A stretch of 64,000 nucleotides of DNA. Origin: Azospira restricta. GTDB lineage: Bacteria; Pseudomonadota; Gammaproteobacteria; Burkholderiales; Rhodocyclaceae. The translations under genes and the position numbers were made by a program. Below the pieces are notes generated by a model. The model did no database searches. It saw only the letters and a list, made by a program, of their open reading frames with translations, and was not told where the DNA came from. Position 1 is the stretch's first letter, and the number at the start of each line of letters is the position of its first letter. Shown piece by piece: positions 33,788 through 43,060 of this stretch. Where the stretch lies: NCBI RefSeq assembly GCF_016858125.1, contig NZ_CP064781.1:3171501-3235500 (forward strand), given 5' to 3'.

Positions 33788-34726
33788 TCAGGGCTTGCCG
33801 CCGCCCTTGCCGTGGCCGCCGCCCTGGCCGCCACCGCCGCCCTGACCGGCCGCACCGCCGCCCGCACTGACGACGCCGGCCGACGCACCGCCGGCATTGC
33901 CGTGGCCGAGGCCGGAGGCAACACCGCCGCCACCGCCACCGGCCGCGGTCACCACCGACGACTTGCCGTGGCCGTAGGCATTGCCGCCGCCGCCCGCAGT
34001 CGCGACGCCGCCCTTGCCGGCCGACGAGCCGCCCGCCGTGGTGACGCCGCCCTTGCCCGCGGACGAACCGCCGGCGGTGGTGACGCCGCTCTTGCCGCGC
34101 GCGCTGGTCGCGCCGGCGGCGGTGGTGCCAGCCGCCGTCGTCGTGCTGCCGGCCGCGACCGCCTCGGTGAAGGTCTGCTTGCCGCTCATCACCGGCCCCA
34201 GCTTGAAGCCCATCGAGTTGGCGATCTGCCCCCAGCCCATGCCGGACGCACGCATCTGCAGGATGCCCTGCGTCGTCGTCGCGTCGGCGCCGGTGCCGGT
34301 GGTGGTGCCCATCAGCGCCCCCTGCAGCTGCGTCGGCGTCGGGTTGGTGATGCCCTGGCTGGCGAGCTGCGCCTCGGCCAGCGACATCGCGATGCGGATG
34401 TTGCCGTAGCCCATCGGCTTCGTCGGCGAGGTGAAGGTGGTCGTTTCGCCGACCGTGGTGCCGCCGGTGCCGGTGGACGAACCGGTCAGCGTGATCGCAG
34501 AGCCGGTGCGCAGGCCGTTGACCAGCGACGCGGCGTTCTCCTCCGAACCGGCGAAGCCGGAGAAGGTGGACACCAGCTTGCCGGTCGGCGTCGCGGCGGT
34601 CGCCGGCGCCGGCGAGGTGGTCGTCTCCGGCGGGGGCGGCGGCGTCTGTGCGGCAGCGAGGCCGGCAGCGCCGATCAGCGCCAGGCCGGCAACGGCGCGG
34701 GCGATGGGGAGCAGCGAATGTTTCAT
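33788..34726 (-). CDS. Gly-rich exported protein with tandem repeats
   Basis: Length 312 aa from ATG 34726, chosen because GGAGGA lies 6 nt upstream; an ATG 6 bp earlier is too close to the SD. A signal peptide ends AAAQ. A folded-looking middle (about 45-190; VSTFSGFAGSEENAASLVNGLRTG, MGYGNIRIAMSLAEAQLA) is followed by over 110 residues of Gly/Ala/Ser repeats, including GVTTAGGSSAGKG units in tandem, ending in GGGKP. There is no known family. It may be a surface or biofilm-type protein, or a structural periplasmic one. It shares direction with the lipoprotein gene upstream. Confidence 0.7.
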   Translation of the reverse strand: MKHSLLPIARAVAGLALIGAAGLAAAQTPPPPPETTTSPAPATAATPTGKLVSTFSGFAGSEENAASLVNGLRTGSAITLTGSSTGTGGTTVGETTTFTSPTKPMGYGNIRIAMSLAEAQLASQGITNPTPTQLQGALMGTTTGTGADATTTQGILQMRASGMGWGQIANSMGFKLGPVMSGKQTFTEAVAAGSTTTAAGTTAAGATSARGKSGVTTAGGSSAGKGGVTTAGGSSAGKGGVATAGGGGNAYGHGKSSVVTAAGGGGGGVASGLGHGNAGGASAGVVSAGGGAAGQGGGGGQGGGHGKGGGKP

Positions 34727-34744
34727 GGTCATTCCTCCGTTGGC

Positions 34745-35155
34745 TTAGCTCGAACCGATGAACTTCTCGGTCTGGTTGATGACTTCGATGGCGGTCGCCG
34801 CGTCGACGAGCACGCCGCCGTCCTTCTTGGCGACGACGCGCATGCGCGTCGTCGACGGCGTCAGCGACTCCAGCTCGATCTCGATCGTGCGGTCGGGCAC
34901 CAGCGCGATGATGCGCTCGCCATTGGCGATCTTCTCGGTGCGTTCGGGCTTGATCGCCATCCGCTCCATCGCCTTCCGGGTCGCCGTGCGCACCTTCGGC
35001 AACGGCTCGGTGAAAGTACGGTAGGCGATGCCGCCGAGGTGGTGGCCGGCAGTGACGCCGCCGGCGACGCCGGCCGCGGTCAGCGCCAGCGGCGCGCAGC
35101 CGGCGGCAAGTAGCGAGAGGGACAGCAGGGCGATACGGAAATGGCGGATGGGCAT
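34745..35155 (-). CDS. small lipoprotein, DUF3568-like
   Basis: Length 136 aa from ATG 35155. LSLLAAGC (lipobox) predicts a lipidated Cys near residue 19. The rest (AGHHLGGIAYRTFTEPLPKVRTATRKAMERM...ITIELESLTPSTTRMRVVAKK) matches the DUF3568 group of small envelope lipoproteins. It ends with an amphipathic helix (INQTEKFI). It sits 18 bp ahead of the Gly-rich protein gene, so the two are probably one transcript. Function unknown. Confidence 0.75.
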   Translation of the reverse strand: MPIRHFRIALLSLSLLAAGCAPLALTAAGVAGGVTAGHHLGGIAYRTFTEPLPKVRTATRKAMERMAIKPERTEKIANGERIIALVPDRTIEIELESLTPSTTRMRVVAKKDGGVLVDAATAIEVINQTEKFIGSS

Positions 35156-35292
35156 GGGAAGGTCCGGAAAGAACGGGTCGACAGGAATCTGCATCAGCGA
35201 AAGACTATACATTCTCCGGGGTGAACAACATGCCGGCCACGCCGTGGCCTGACGTCGACCGCACTATCCGCTCCGCCGCCGCGCACTGCAAA

Positions 35293-35312
35293 CTGTCGCC
35301 TGCCGGCGACAG
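35293..35312 (-). terminator. possible terminator after the 5-oxoproline operon
   Basis: CTGTCGCC / GGCGACAG, perfect 8-bp stem with a 4-nt loop, followed on the minus strand by TTTGC. It lies in the 256-bp gap 35156-35411, which holds no gene and should also contain the promoter of the lipoprotein gene. Confidence 0.4.
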
Positions 35313-35411
35313 GTCCGGAAAACACCCCTTCCTGTCTTTGAACCCCCACCGCCGCGGATGGTTCGCGCCCGCCGCGCGGCGCCGCCCGTCGCCGGCGGCG
35401 CGGCGGGTCGG

Positions 35412-36182
35412 CTACAGCGCCGGGATCGCCACCAGTTCGTAGCCGAGCGCAGTCAGCCCATCGCGCAGGTGGCGGGCGGTGGCCACCGCGTCGGGGCCGT
35501 CGCCGTGCACGCAGATGCTGCCGATCGGCGTCGGCAGCCGCTTGCCGCTCTGCGCGACGAGGGCGCCCGCCTCCAGCATGCGCACGACGTGCGCCAGCGC
35601 TTCCTCGGCGCCGTGGATCATCGCCCCAGGCCGGCCGCGCGGCACCAGCTGGCCGTCGTCCTGGTAGGCGCGGTCGGCGAACACTTCCTCGACCACGCGC
35701 AGGCCGGCGGCGCGGCCGGCCTCGGCCAGCTGCGACAGCGCCGGCGCGAGCAGGATCAGGTCGCGGTCGTAGGCGACGATCGCGCGCGCGACGGTGTCGG
35801 CGACCGCGCGCTCGGCGCAGGCGGCGTTGTTCAGCGCGCCGTGCGGCTTGACGTGGGTCAGCGGCCAGCCCTCGCAGCGGCTCATGCCGTCGAGCGCGGC
35901 GATCTGGTAGAGCAGCGCCGCCTCCAGCTCGTCCGGCGCCAGCTTCATCGGCCGCCGGCCGAAGCCCTGCAGGTCCGGGTAAGAGGGATGCGCGCCGACG
36001 CTGACGCGGTGCTCGCGCGCCAGCCGCAGCGTGTTGCGCATCACCAGCGGGTCGCCGCCGTGGAAGCCGCAGGCGAGGTTGGCCGAGCCGACGATCGCCA
36101 GCATCTCGCCGTCGCTGCCCATCGTCCACGCGCCGTAGCTTTCGCCGAGGTCGGCGTTGAGGTTGATCTTCCGTTTCGTCAT
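35412..36182 (-). CDS. pxpA: 5-oxoprolinase subunit PxpA (LamB/YcsF family)
   Basis: A 256-aa cytosolic protein. INLNADLGESYGAW at the N-terminus, NLACGFHGGDP, GAHPSYPDLQGFGRR, VKPHGALNN and ICVHGDGP are the standard LamB/YcsF signatures. With PxpB and PxpC it forms the ATP-dependent 5-oxoprolinase that opens 5-oxo-L-proline to glutamate. It is the last gene of an operon that also encodes a TRAP importer. Size and motifs are complete. Confidence 0.95.
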   Translation of the reverse strand: MTKRKINLNADLGESYGAWTMGSDGEMLAIVGSANLACGFHGGDPLVMRNTLRLAREHRVSVGAHPSYPDLQGFGRRPMKLAPDELEAALLYQIAALDGMSRCEGWPLTHVKPHGALNNAACAERAVADTVARAIVAYDRDLILLAPALSQLAEAGRAAGLRVVEEVFADRAYQDDGQLVPRGRPGAMIHGAEEALAHVVRMLEAGALVAQSGKRLPTPIGSICVHGDGPDAVATARHLRDGLTALGYELVAIPAL

Positions 36183-36208
36183 CTTCGGTCCCCTTGCAGG
36201 ATGGTCGT

Positions 36209-37261
36209 TCAGGCCGGCCCGGCGAACGGCTCGTCGCCGCGCAGCATGCCACTGATCAGGTTGTCGCCGTAGAGCGCCGCCTCGTCGACCACACCCGGCG
36301 GGCGGAACGACTCGATGCCGCCGACCCAGCGCGCCAGCTCCTCGGCCTCGGCCTGCAGCGCACGCACCGCCTCGGCGTGGCTGACGCTGCGGAAGCGGAT
36401 CTCGTCGCCCGGCCGCAGCTGGCCGAGGCGGCCGAGGTCGGCGCGGATCACCGTGGCGATCTTCGGATAGCCGCCGGAGGTCTGGCAATCGGCGAGCAGC
36501 GCGATCGGCAGCCCGCTCGCCGGCACCTGGATCGCCCCCGGCGTGACGCCATCGGAGACGATCTCGGCGCCGCGCGCGCTGTGCTCGAGCGCCGGCCCGT
36601 CGAGGCGCATGCCCATGCGGTCCATGTCGCGGCTGACGCGGTACGGCCGGCCGAGGAAATTGGCCAGCGCGTCCGCCGTGAAGTGGTCGTCCTGCGGCCC
36701 GAGGATGACGCGGATCGGGCCGTCGGCGCGCGGCGGCGCTTCGCGCGCGCGGTACTCGAGCCACGGGTCGCCGTGCAGGCGCGCGCAGGGCAGGCGGTCG
36801 CCGCGGGCGAGCGCGCGGCCGTGCACGCCGCCGAGCGCGGCGCGCAGGTAGGTCGCGCGGCTGCCGAGCTGCACCGGCACGGCGACGCCGCCGCCGACCG
36901 CGACGTAGGCGACGCCGCGGGCGACGCCGCCGACCTGCAGCGTGTCGCCGGGAAACAGCGTCGCCGTATGCCAGGCCGGCACCGGACGCACGCTGCCCCT
37001 GGCCGAGATCAGCCTGCCCTCGACCTCGCCGCCGAGCGCGACGCGCACGGTGCCGGACACCGCCTTCAGCGTCGGCCCGGCGAGCGGCACCTCGAGCGCG
37101 GCGGCGTCCGCCGCGTTGCCGAGCAGCGCGTTGGCGGCGGCCAGCAGCCACGGGTCGAGCGCGCCGGACAGCGGCACGCCGATGCTGCGGTAGCCGGGAC
37201 GCCCGCCGTCCTGCACGGTGACGGCGACGCCGGCGTCGACGACCTCGATCAGCCCGCTCAT
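36209..37261 (-). CDS. pxpC: 5-oxoprolinase subunit PxpC (biotin-dependent carboxyltransferase-like)
   Basis: A 350-aa protein of the KipA/AHS2 family. Landmarks are VQDGGRPGYRSIGVPLSGALDP at the N-terminus, VAVGGGVAVP, ILGPQDDHFTADA, and SDGVTPGAIQVPASGLPIALLADCQTSGGYPKIATV. Together with PxpB it phosphorylates or activates 5-oxoproline. The ATG overlaps the pxpB stop by 4 bp, so translation is coupled. Order pxpB-pxpC-pxpA is typical. Confidence 0.95.
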   Translation of the reverse strand: MSGLIEVVDAGVAVTVQDGGRPGYRSIGVPLSGALDPWLLAAANALLGNAADAAALEVPLAGPTLKAVSGTVRVALGGEVEGRLISARGSVRPVPAWHTATLFPGDTLQVGGVARGVAYVAVGGGVAVPVQLGSRATYLRAALGGVHGRALARGDRLPCARLHGDPWLEYRAREAPPRADGPIRVILGPQDDHFTADALANFLGRPYRVSRDMDRMGMRLDGPALEHSARGAEIVSDGVTPGAIQVPASGLPIALLADCQTSGGYPKIATVIRADLGRLGQLRPGDEIRFRSVSHAEAVRALQAEAEELARWVGGIESFRPPGVVDEAALYGDNLISGMLRGDEPFAGPA

Positions 37262-38025
37262 GCGCCCGCCTCCCTGGCCCGCAGCTCGTCCGGATCGAAG
37301 TCGCCGCGCGCGCAGCGGGCCTCGATCGCGGCGTAGGCGTCGCGGTCGACCGCCTGCCAGCGCACCCGGTCGCCGGGCGCCAGCAGCGCCGGCCGGGCGC
37401 TGCGTGCCGGGTCGAACAGGTGCACCGGCGTCCGCCCCATCAGCCGCCAGCCGCCCGGGCTCTGCCACGGATAGGCGGCGCAGGTACGGCCGGCGATGGC
37501 GATCGAGCGCGCCGGCACCACCTTGCGCGGCGTCGCCAGGCGCGGCATGTCGAGCGCCGCGGGCAGGCCGCCGAGGTAGGGGAAGCCGGGCAGGAAGCCG
37601 AGCATGTAGACGGTGAATTCGGTTTCGGTCATCAGCCGGACCACCGCGTCCGGCGTCAGCCCCTTGCTCTCGGCAACGGCCGCCAGGTCGGGCGCGAATT
37701 CGGCGTCGAAGCAGACCGGGATACGCCAGGCGGCGCCGCTCGCCTGCAGGCTGCCGCTGTCGCCGGCGATCGCCAGCAGGCGCTCGGCGAGCGCCGCGTG
37801 GTCCACCCGCGCCGGGTCGAAATGCACGGTCAGCGAACGGAAGGCCGGCACGCACTCGAGCTCGCGCGCCAGCGTGCCGTCCTGCTGCGCGGCGGCAAGC
37901 GCGGCGGCGAAGCCGAGGACGCGGGCGTGGATTTCCGGCGCGATGTCGTCGCCGAACTCGACGGTCCACGCCGAGTCGCCGAGCGGCAGCAGGCGGGGCC
38001 GGGGATGCAGGGTTTGCGCAGTCAT
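37258..38025 (-). CDS. pxpB: 5-oxoprolinase subunit PxpB (allophanate hydrolase subunit 1-like)
   Basis: A 255-aa KipI/AHS1-family protein with LLPLGDSAWTVEFGD, VHFDPARVDH, MLGFLPGFPYLGGL, LATPRKVVPARSIAIAG and YPWQSPGGWRLMGRTP. ATG 38025 gives the usual N-terminus. An ATG at 38073 overlapping the previous stop (ATGA) would add 16 residues and could be the real coupled start. It forms a complex with PxpC. Somewhat longer than E. coli PxpB. Confidence 0.93.
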   Translation of the reverse strand: MTAQTLHPRPRLLPLGDSAWTVEFGDDIAPEIHARVLGFAAALAAAQQDGTLARELECVPAFRSLTVHFDPARVDHAALAERLLAIAGDSGSLQASGAAWRIPVCFDAEFAPDLAAVAESKGLTPDAVVRLMTETEFTVYMLGFLPGFPYLGGLPAALDMPRLATPRKVVPARSIAIAGRTCAAYPWQSPGGWRLMGRTPVHLFDPARSARPALLAPGDRVRWQAVDRDAYAAIEARCARGDFDPDELRAREAGA

Positions 38026-38069
38026 CTTGCTCACTTGTTGTAACGGCTGGACGGCCGACGAAAACGCGC

Positions 38070-38825
38070 TCATCGCCGGCGCCAGGTCGCCGCCTGCGCC
38101 GCCAGGCAGGCAGCGACGGCGAGCGCGAAGGCGCCGGTGCGGCCGATCGCCGGCAGTGCGAGCGCCAGCACGAAGCAGAAGGCGACCATCGCGTAGAAGC
38201 CGGTCGGCAGCGCGCGCAGCAGCGCCGCGACGTCGGCGGCGCCGAGGCTGCGGTGGGTAGACACGGCGAGCACCGTGCCGAGCACCGGGAACATCGCGAA
38301 CAGGCCGCTCCAGGTTTCGCCGAGGGCGTCGGCGGCGACCGTCACCGCCAGCACCAGCACGGCGCCGGCGAGCATGCGGCCGGCCAGCTCGGCCGCCCCC
38401 GTCGCCCGCCGCCCGGCGGCCGCCGACAGCGCCGGAAAGGCGCGCGGCGCCAGCGCCAGCGTCGGCAGCGCGATGCCCAGCGCGAGCAGCGGCAACGCCG
38501 GCAGCAGCGACAGCGACGCGGCGACCGCCGCCCACGCCGGCAGCGCCAGCAGCAAGGACGGCAGCCAGCCGCGCCGCTGCGCCGCATGCGCATAGACCAG
38601 CGCGAAGGCGACCGCGGCGAGCACCGCCGACAGCGCGGCGGCGGCGGCCTGCGCGGCGAAGCGCTCGCCCTGCTCGACCGAGAGGAAGAACAGGATCGGC
38701 CCGGTGACCAGCGGCAGGCCGGTCAGCCAGCCGGCGACCGCCGCCCCCCAGCGCCGCCCCGCGAGCGAGACGAGCAGCAGGAAGGTCGGCACCAGCACGA
38801 GCTTCAGCGCGAGCATCGCAAGCAC
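38070..38825 (-). CDS. multi-pass membrane protein, unknown, in the 5-oxoproline operon
   Basis: A 251-aa hydrophobic protein with about seven or eight membrane helices and very few charged residues. Helix-breaking motifs include GWLTGLPLVTGPILFFLSVEQGERF (about 33-56) and LFAMFPVLGTVLAVSTHRSLGA (about 175-196). I do not recognise the family. It sits 3 bp after the TRAP DctM gene and just before pxpB, inside the operon, so a role in uptake or export of the same substrate is likely but unproven. Confidence 0.65.
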   Translation of the reverse strand: MLAMLALKLVLVPTFLLLVSLAGRRWGAAVAGWLTGLPLVTGPILFFLSVEQGERFAAQAAAAALSAVLAAVAFALVYAHAAQRRGWLPSLLLALPAWAAVAASLSLLPALPLLALGIALPTLALAPRAFPALSAAAGRRATGAAELAGRMLAGAVLVLAVTVAADALGETWSGLFAMFPVLGTVLAVSTHRSLGAADVAALLRALPTGFYAMVAFCFVLALALPAIGRTGAFALAVAACLAAQAATWRRR

Positions 38826-38828
38826 TCG

Positions 38829-40121
38829 CTACTGGCCGCCGACCACCGTCGTCGGCAGCCACATGGCGAGGCCGGGGAACAGCGCGAGCAGCAGCAGCAG
38901 GACCATCAGCGCGACGACGAAGGGGCTGGTGCCGGCGATCACGTCGTTGAGCGTGCCGCCCTTGCGTAGGTTCTGCACGACGAACAGGTTCAGCCCGACC
39001 GGCGGCGTGATCAGCGCCGCCTCGACGAGCACGACGATGACGACGCCGAACCAGATCGGGTCGAAGCCGAGCGCGAACATCACCGGCGCGACGATCGGGA
39101 TCGTCGTGATCATCATCGACATCGTCTCCATGAAGCAGCCGAGGACCAGGTAGAAGACGACGACGACCAGCAGCATCATCGCCGGCGACAGGTTGAGCCC
39201 CTGCATCGCCTGCGTCATCGCGTCGGTCAGCCCGATCGAGTTGATCACGAAGTTGAGGAACATCGCGGCGACGATGATCAGCATCACCATGCCGGTCGAC
39301 TTCATCGTCCCTTCCAGGCACTCGCCGAGCATCTTCCAGCTCAGGTGCTTGGTCCACGCGGCGAGCCCGAGCGCGGCGGCGACGCCCAGGGCCGAGGCCT
39401 CGGTGGCGGTGGCGATGCCGACGTAGATCGAGCCGACGACGACGAGGAAGATGCCCAAGGGCGGCAGCAGGTCGGGCAGCACCGCGAGGCGCTCGGACCA
39501 GCTCACCGGCGTCTTCTCGCCGCCCCACTGCGGGAAGACCAGGCAGCCGATCCAGACGACGCCCATGAACAGGCCGACCAGCACCAGCCCCGGCACGATT
39601 CCGGCAAGGTAGAGCTTGGGCACCGAGGTGTTGGTCAGCACGCAGTAGATGATCATGTTCAGCGACGGCGGGATCAGGATGCCGAGCGTGCCGCCGGCGG
39701 CCAGCGTGCCGAGGAACAGCCGCTCGTTGTAGCCGAAGCGCTTGGCCTGCGGCAGCGCGACGGTGCCGACGGTGGCGGCGGTGGCGACGCTGGAGCCGGA
39801 GGTCGCCGCGAACAGCGCGCAGGAGGCGATGTTGGCGTGCATCAGTCCGCCCGGCAGCCAGGACATCCACTTCACCAGGCCGGCGTACATCTTCTCGGCG
39901 ATGCCCGAGCGCAGCAGGATCTCGCCGAGCATGATGAAGAACGGCAGGCAGACGAGCAGGAACTCGTTGTTGGCGTTCCACGCCACCTCGCCGAGCGCGC
40001 GGGTCAGCGGCAGGAAGGCGTATTTCCAGTCGAGGGCGACACCGAGCAGGCCGAGCGCGGCGCCGACCGGGATGGCCAGCGCCATCAGCGCCAGCAGCAT
40101 GAGGAGTGCGGTCGCGATCAT
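38829..40121 (-). CDS. TRAP transporter large membrane subunit (DctM/SiaM)
   Basis: A 430-aa integral membrane protein with about 12 helices, the usual DctM size. Signatures include LPFFIMLGEILLRSGIA, FAATSGSSVATAATVG, GTLAAGGTLGILIPPSLNMIIY and ITPPVGLNLFVVQNL. It uses an ion gradient to import the substrate captured by the DctP-type protein. It starts 1 bp after the DctQ stop. Confidence 0.95.
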   Translation of the reverse strand: MIATALLMLLALMALAIPVGAALGLLGVALDWKYAFLPLTRALGEVAWNANNEFLLVCLPFFIMLGEILLRSGIAEKMYAGLVKWMSWLPGGLMHANIASCALFAATSGSSVATAATVGTVALPQAKRFGYNERLFLGTLAAGGTLGILIPPSLNMIIYCVLTNTSVPKLYLAGIVPGLVLVGLFMGVVWIGCLVFPQWGGEKTPVSWSERLAVLPDLLPPLGIFLVVVGSIYVGIATATEASALGVAAALGLAAWTKHLSWKMLGECLEGTMKSTGMVMLIIVAAMFLNFVINSIGLTDAMTQAMQGLNLSPAMMLLVVVVFYLVLGCFMETMSMMITTIPIVAPVMFALGFDPIWFGVVIVVLVEAALITPPVGLNLFVVQNLRKGGTLNDVIAGTSPFVVALMVLLLLLALFPGLAMWLPTTVVGGQ

Positions 40122-40122
40122 C

Positions 40123-40785
40123 TCAGGCTCCCTTGTTCGCGGTGTGGTTGTCGGCGGCCGGCGAGGCAGCGCCGGGCACGACGTGGGCGGCAAGGAACTC
40201 GCCCTCGTGCTCCTTGACGTAGGAGGCTTCGGCGCCGGCCTCTTCCTCGATCGTCTTGGCGCCGAGCAGGCGCTTGAACTCGGCGGCGTTCCGCTGCAGC
40301 AGCAGCGTCAGCGCGCGCACGAAGAGCACCGCCGCGGTCAGCACCAGCTGGCCGAGGCCCAGCAGCCACAGCCCCTGCGGCACCCACAGCGGCACCTTCA
40401 GTTCCGAGTTCGAGCGCGAGCCGAGCTCCCACGAGGTGGCGAAGACCTCGTAGCCGTAGCGCGCCAGCAGCGCGGCGAAGACGCCGAGGCCGAGCACCGC
40501 GACCAGGTCGAGGGCGATGCCGAGCTTGCTCGGCAGGTGGATGTAGAGCGCATCGACGCGCACGTTGCCGCGCATCAGCAGCACGTAGGAGAAGGACCAG
40601 GTGGTGGCGATCGCCATCGCGTAGCCGGCGAGTTCGTCGGCGCCGCCGAAGGTCACGCTGAACAGCTTGCGCAACACGACGTCTACGGCGACCACCATGG
40701 CGCCGACGAACATCAGGCCGCCGCCGCCGCGGACCGACCAGCGGGCGAGCGTCGTGCTCGCCTGGACCAGGGATTGAGTGAGCAT
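40123..40785 (-). CDS. TRAP transporter small membrane subunit (DctQ)
   Basis: A 220-aa protein with four helices and the DctQ pattern (VVLRKLF, ELAGYAMAIATTWSFSYVLLMRGNVRVDALY, VPLWVPQGLWLLGLGQL). The C-terminal 55 residues form a charged cytosolic tail (KTIEEEAGAEASYVKEHEGEF) that is longer than in most DctQ proteins. It pairs with the downstream DctM protein. Confidence 0.92.
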   Translation of the reverse strand: MLTQSLVQASTTLARWSVRGGGGLMFVGAMVVAVDVVLRKLFSVTFGGADELAGYAMAIATTWSFSYVLLMRGNVRVDALYIHLPSKLGIALDLVAVLGLGVFAALLARYGYEVFATSWELGSRSNSELKVPLWVPQGLWLLGLGQLVLTAAVLFVRALTLLLQRNAAEFKRLLGAKTIEEEAGAEASYVKEHEGEFLAAHVVPGAASPAADNHTANKGA

Positions 40786-40900
40786 GTTGAAGCCTCTTGC
40801 CTTGCGGATTCCGGGGAAAAGCCCCTCCCCCTCGCCGCCCCCGGCGACGGGACAGCGACGGCGCCGGTGCGACGAGGACGAGGGTCGGAGGAAAAGCGGA

Positions 40901-41965
40901 TTACTTGCGCGCGGCGAGGCCGACGACCTTGCTCACGGTGGCGTTGTACTCGCCGACGCAGGCGTCGTTGCAGCGCGCCGCCCACTTCGGCAGCATCGCC
41001 TCGGCCTCGACCTTGCGCAGCAGCTCGTGGTCGGCCTTCGACGGCTGCACGATGACCAGCTTGCCGGGCGTGCCGCCGCGGCATTCCGCCTTGCCGGCGT
41101 TGCACAGGTAGCCCATCTCGGTGACCGACGCGGCCGAGGCCCACAGCGCGCCCTCCAGCGACAGCATCTCCTTGTCGAGGAAGTCGCGCAGCTTCGGATC
41201 CATGCCGTTCCACGTCTTCGCATTGACCGCGTAGGCGATCTGCGCCCAGCCGAGCGGCAGCGCCAAGAGGTGCGTGGTGACCTCGTGCCACTTGGCGAGG
41301 TTGCCCGACATCGAGCCGGTGATGCCGCAGTCGACGGTCTTGTTCTGCAGCGCCGGCACCACTTCGCCGAAGGCCATCGTCACCGGCGTGCCGCCGAGCG
41401 CAGCGACCAGCTCGGACTGCGAGCGGCCGCCGACGCGCACCTTCTTGCCCTTGATGTCGGCCAGCCCCTTGATCTCGCCGTTGCAGTACAGCACCTGCGC
41501 CGGGAAGGCGCCGATGCCGATCAGCTCGACCTTGAACTTCTCGCGCAAGAGCTTCTCGTAGTACGGCCGCGTCGCCTGCGTCACCTTGCGCGCGGTCTCG
41601 GCGTCGGGCAAGAGGCCGGCGATGTCGATCATCTCGATCGCCGGATCGTCGGCGGCGAGGTAGTACATCGGCACGCCGGCGAACTCCATCACGCCCTGGC
41701 CGAGGAGGCGCAGCACCTCGGGCCCCTTCATCCCCATCTGGTCGAAGCCGCGGATCTCGGCGGTGACCGCCCCCTTCGACTGCTCGGGGATGCGCTTGGT
41801 CCAGAAGGGCACCTCGAAATCCTTGTACGGGCCAAGGTTGGAGAGCGAGCCGACGATGCGCAGGTGGGTCTTCGGCAGTTCCTGCGCCAGCGCGCCGCCG
41901 ACGACGGCGAGCGACAGGCAGCCGGCGACGGCGATGCGGGCGATGTTTCGGGTAATGTTTTTCAT
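40901..41965 (-). CDS. TRAP transporter substrate-binding protein (DctP)
   Basis: A 354-aa exported protein with signal peptide ending ALAQ. Family features are LRIVGSLSNLGPY, the carboxylate-site Arg segment GKKVRVGGRSQSELVAALGGTPVTMAFGEVVPALQNKTVDCG, and the C-terminal helices. It lies in the 5-oxoproline operon, so the ligand is probably 5-oxoproline or a related carboxylate (inference). A gap of 115 bp separates it from the DctQ gene. Four extra Cys in the C-terminal half are unusual. Confidence 0.92.
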   Translation of the reverse strand: MKNITRNIARIAVAGCLSLAVVGGALAQELPKTHLRIVGSLSNLGPYKDFEVPFWTKRIPEQSKGAVTAEIRGFDQMGMKGPEVLRLLGQGVMEFAGVPMYYLAADDPAIEMIDIAGLLPDAETARKVTQATRPYYEKLLREKFKVELIGIGAFPAQVLYCNGEIKGLADIKGKKVRVGGRSQSELVAALGGTPVTMAFGEVVPALQNKTVDCGITGSMSGNLAKWHEVTTHLLALPLGWAQIAYAVNAKTWNGMDPKLRDFLDKEMLSLEGALWASAASVTEMGYLCNAGKAECRGGTPGKLVIVQPSKADHELLRKVEAEAMLPKWAARCNDACVGEYNATVSKVVGLAARK

Positions 41966-42010
41966 GGGGTCTCCTCGTGGGTGTGGCGATGGGGTCTGAC
42001 TACGGGGGTT

Positions 42011-42835
42011 TCAGTTGCTGGCCAGGTGGTGGTTGAGCAGGTCGGTGACGAGCATCGCGCCCGGCGCGTGGGTGATGCAGAACTCGGGCTTGGCGTGCAT
42101 CACCACCGCCTGCGGGGTGACGCCGCAGGCCCAGAAGACCGGGATCTCGTCGGCGGCGACGGCGACCGCGTCGCCGAAGTCGGGACGCGACAGGTCGGCG
42201 ATGCCGATCTGCGCCGGGTCGCCGAGGTGCACCGGCGCGCCGTGCACGGTCGGGAAGCGCGAGGTCACCTGCACCGCGCGGATCGCGTTGGCCGCGGTCA
42301 TCGGCCGCATCGACACCACCATCGGCCCGGCGAAGGGGCCGGCCGGCCGCGTCGCGATGCTGGTCCGGTACATCGCCACGTTCCTGCCCTCGGCGACGTG
42401 GCGCAGCGGGATGCCGGCCTCGAGCAGCCCCTGCTCGAACGAGAACGAGCAGCCGATGACGAAGCTGACCAGGTCGTCGCGCCACAGGTCGGCGACGTCG
42501 TGCGGCTCGGCGACCAGCTCGCCGTTCCGCCAGACGCGGTACTGCGGCAGGTCGCGGCGGATGTCGATGCCGGCGCCGAGCTCGGGCAGCGCCGGATCGC
42601 CCGGCTCGGACACGGCGAGCAGCGGGCAGGGCTTCGGGTTGCGCTGGCAGAAGCGCAGGAAGTCGCCGGCGAGGTCGGCGGGCAGGATCACCAGGTTGCC
42701 CTGCACGTAGCCGGGCGCCAGGCCGCTGGTGTGGCCGCGCCATTCGCCGCTGCGGATCGCGCGGCGCGCGGCGGCGCCGCTGGGGTAGCGCGCGGCGGCT
42801 TCGGCCGGGCCCGCGTCGCGATGGACAGTGTTCAA
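42011..42835 (-). CDS. DUF1445 putative hydro-lyase / D-glutamate cyclase-like protein
   Basis: Length 274 aa from a TTG start at 42835, selected because GAGGAGG lies 5 nt upstream and no ATG fits. [55 protein letters not shown], and [12 protein letters not shown] are typical of the DUF1445 family. Its members neighbour oxoprolinase genes, and the family forms one half of the animal D-glutamate cyclase. It is the first gene of the TRAP/PxpABC operon and may handle D-glutamate or lactam isomers. Enzymatic role not demonstrated. Confidence 0.88.
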   Translation of the reverse strand: MNTVHRDAGPAEAAARYPSGAAARRAIRSGEWRGHTSGLAPGYVQGNLVILPADLAGDFLRFCQRNPKPCPLLAVSEPGDPALPELGAGIDIRRDLPQYRVWRNGELVAEPHDVADLWRDDLVSFVIGCSFSFEQGLLEAGIPLRHVAEGRNVAMYRTSIATRPAGPFAGPMVVSMRPMTAANAIRAVQVTSRFPTVHGAPVHLGDPAQIGIADLSRPDFGDAVAVAADEIPVFWACGVTPQAVVMHAKPEFCITHAPGAMLVTDLLNHHLASN

Positions 42836-43060
42836 TCGATCCTCCTCGTGGCAGTGGATGCGGAAAGCGTTACGTACGCAGTATCGTGAGCGGCGCGACG
42901 CGAGACAAACGCAAAATTTTTCTGGCCCGTCATCGATTTTTCTTGTGCCGTCGGCTAGGGTGAATCGTCCCGGCTTTAGTAGACTGGGCCGCCCAGCCCG
43001 GGCAGCCGAACGCCCGGCCCTCAGGAATGCCGACCTGGAACCGCCGACCAAGGAGCCCTC

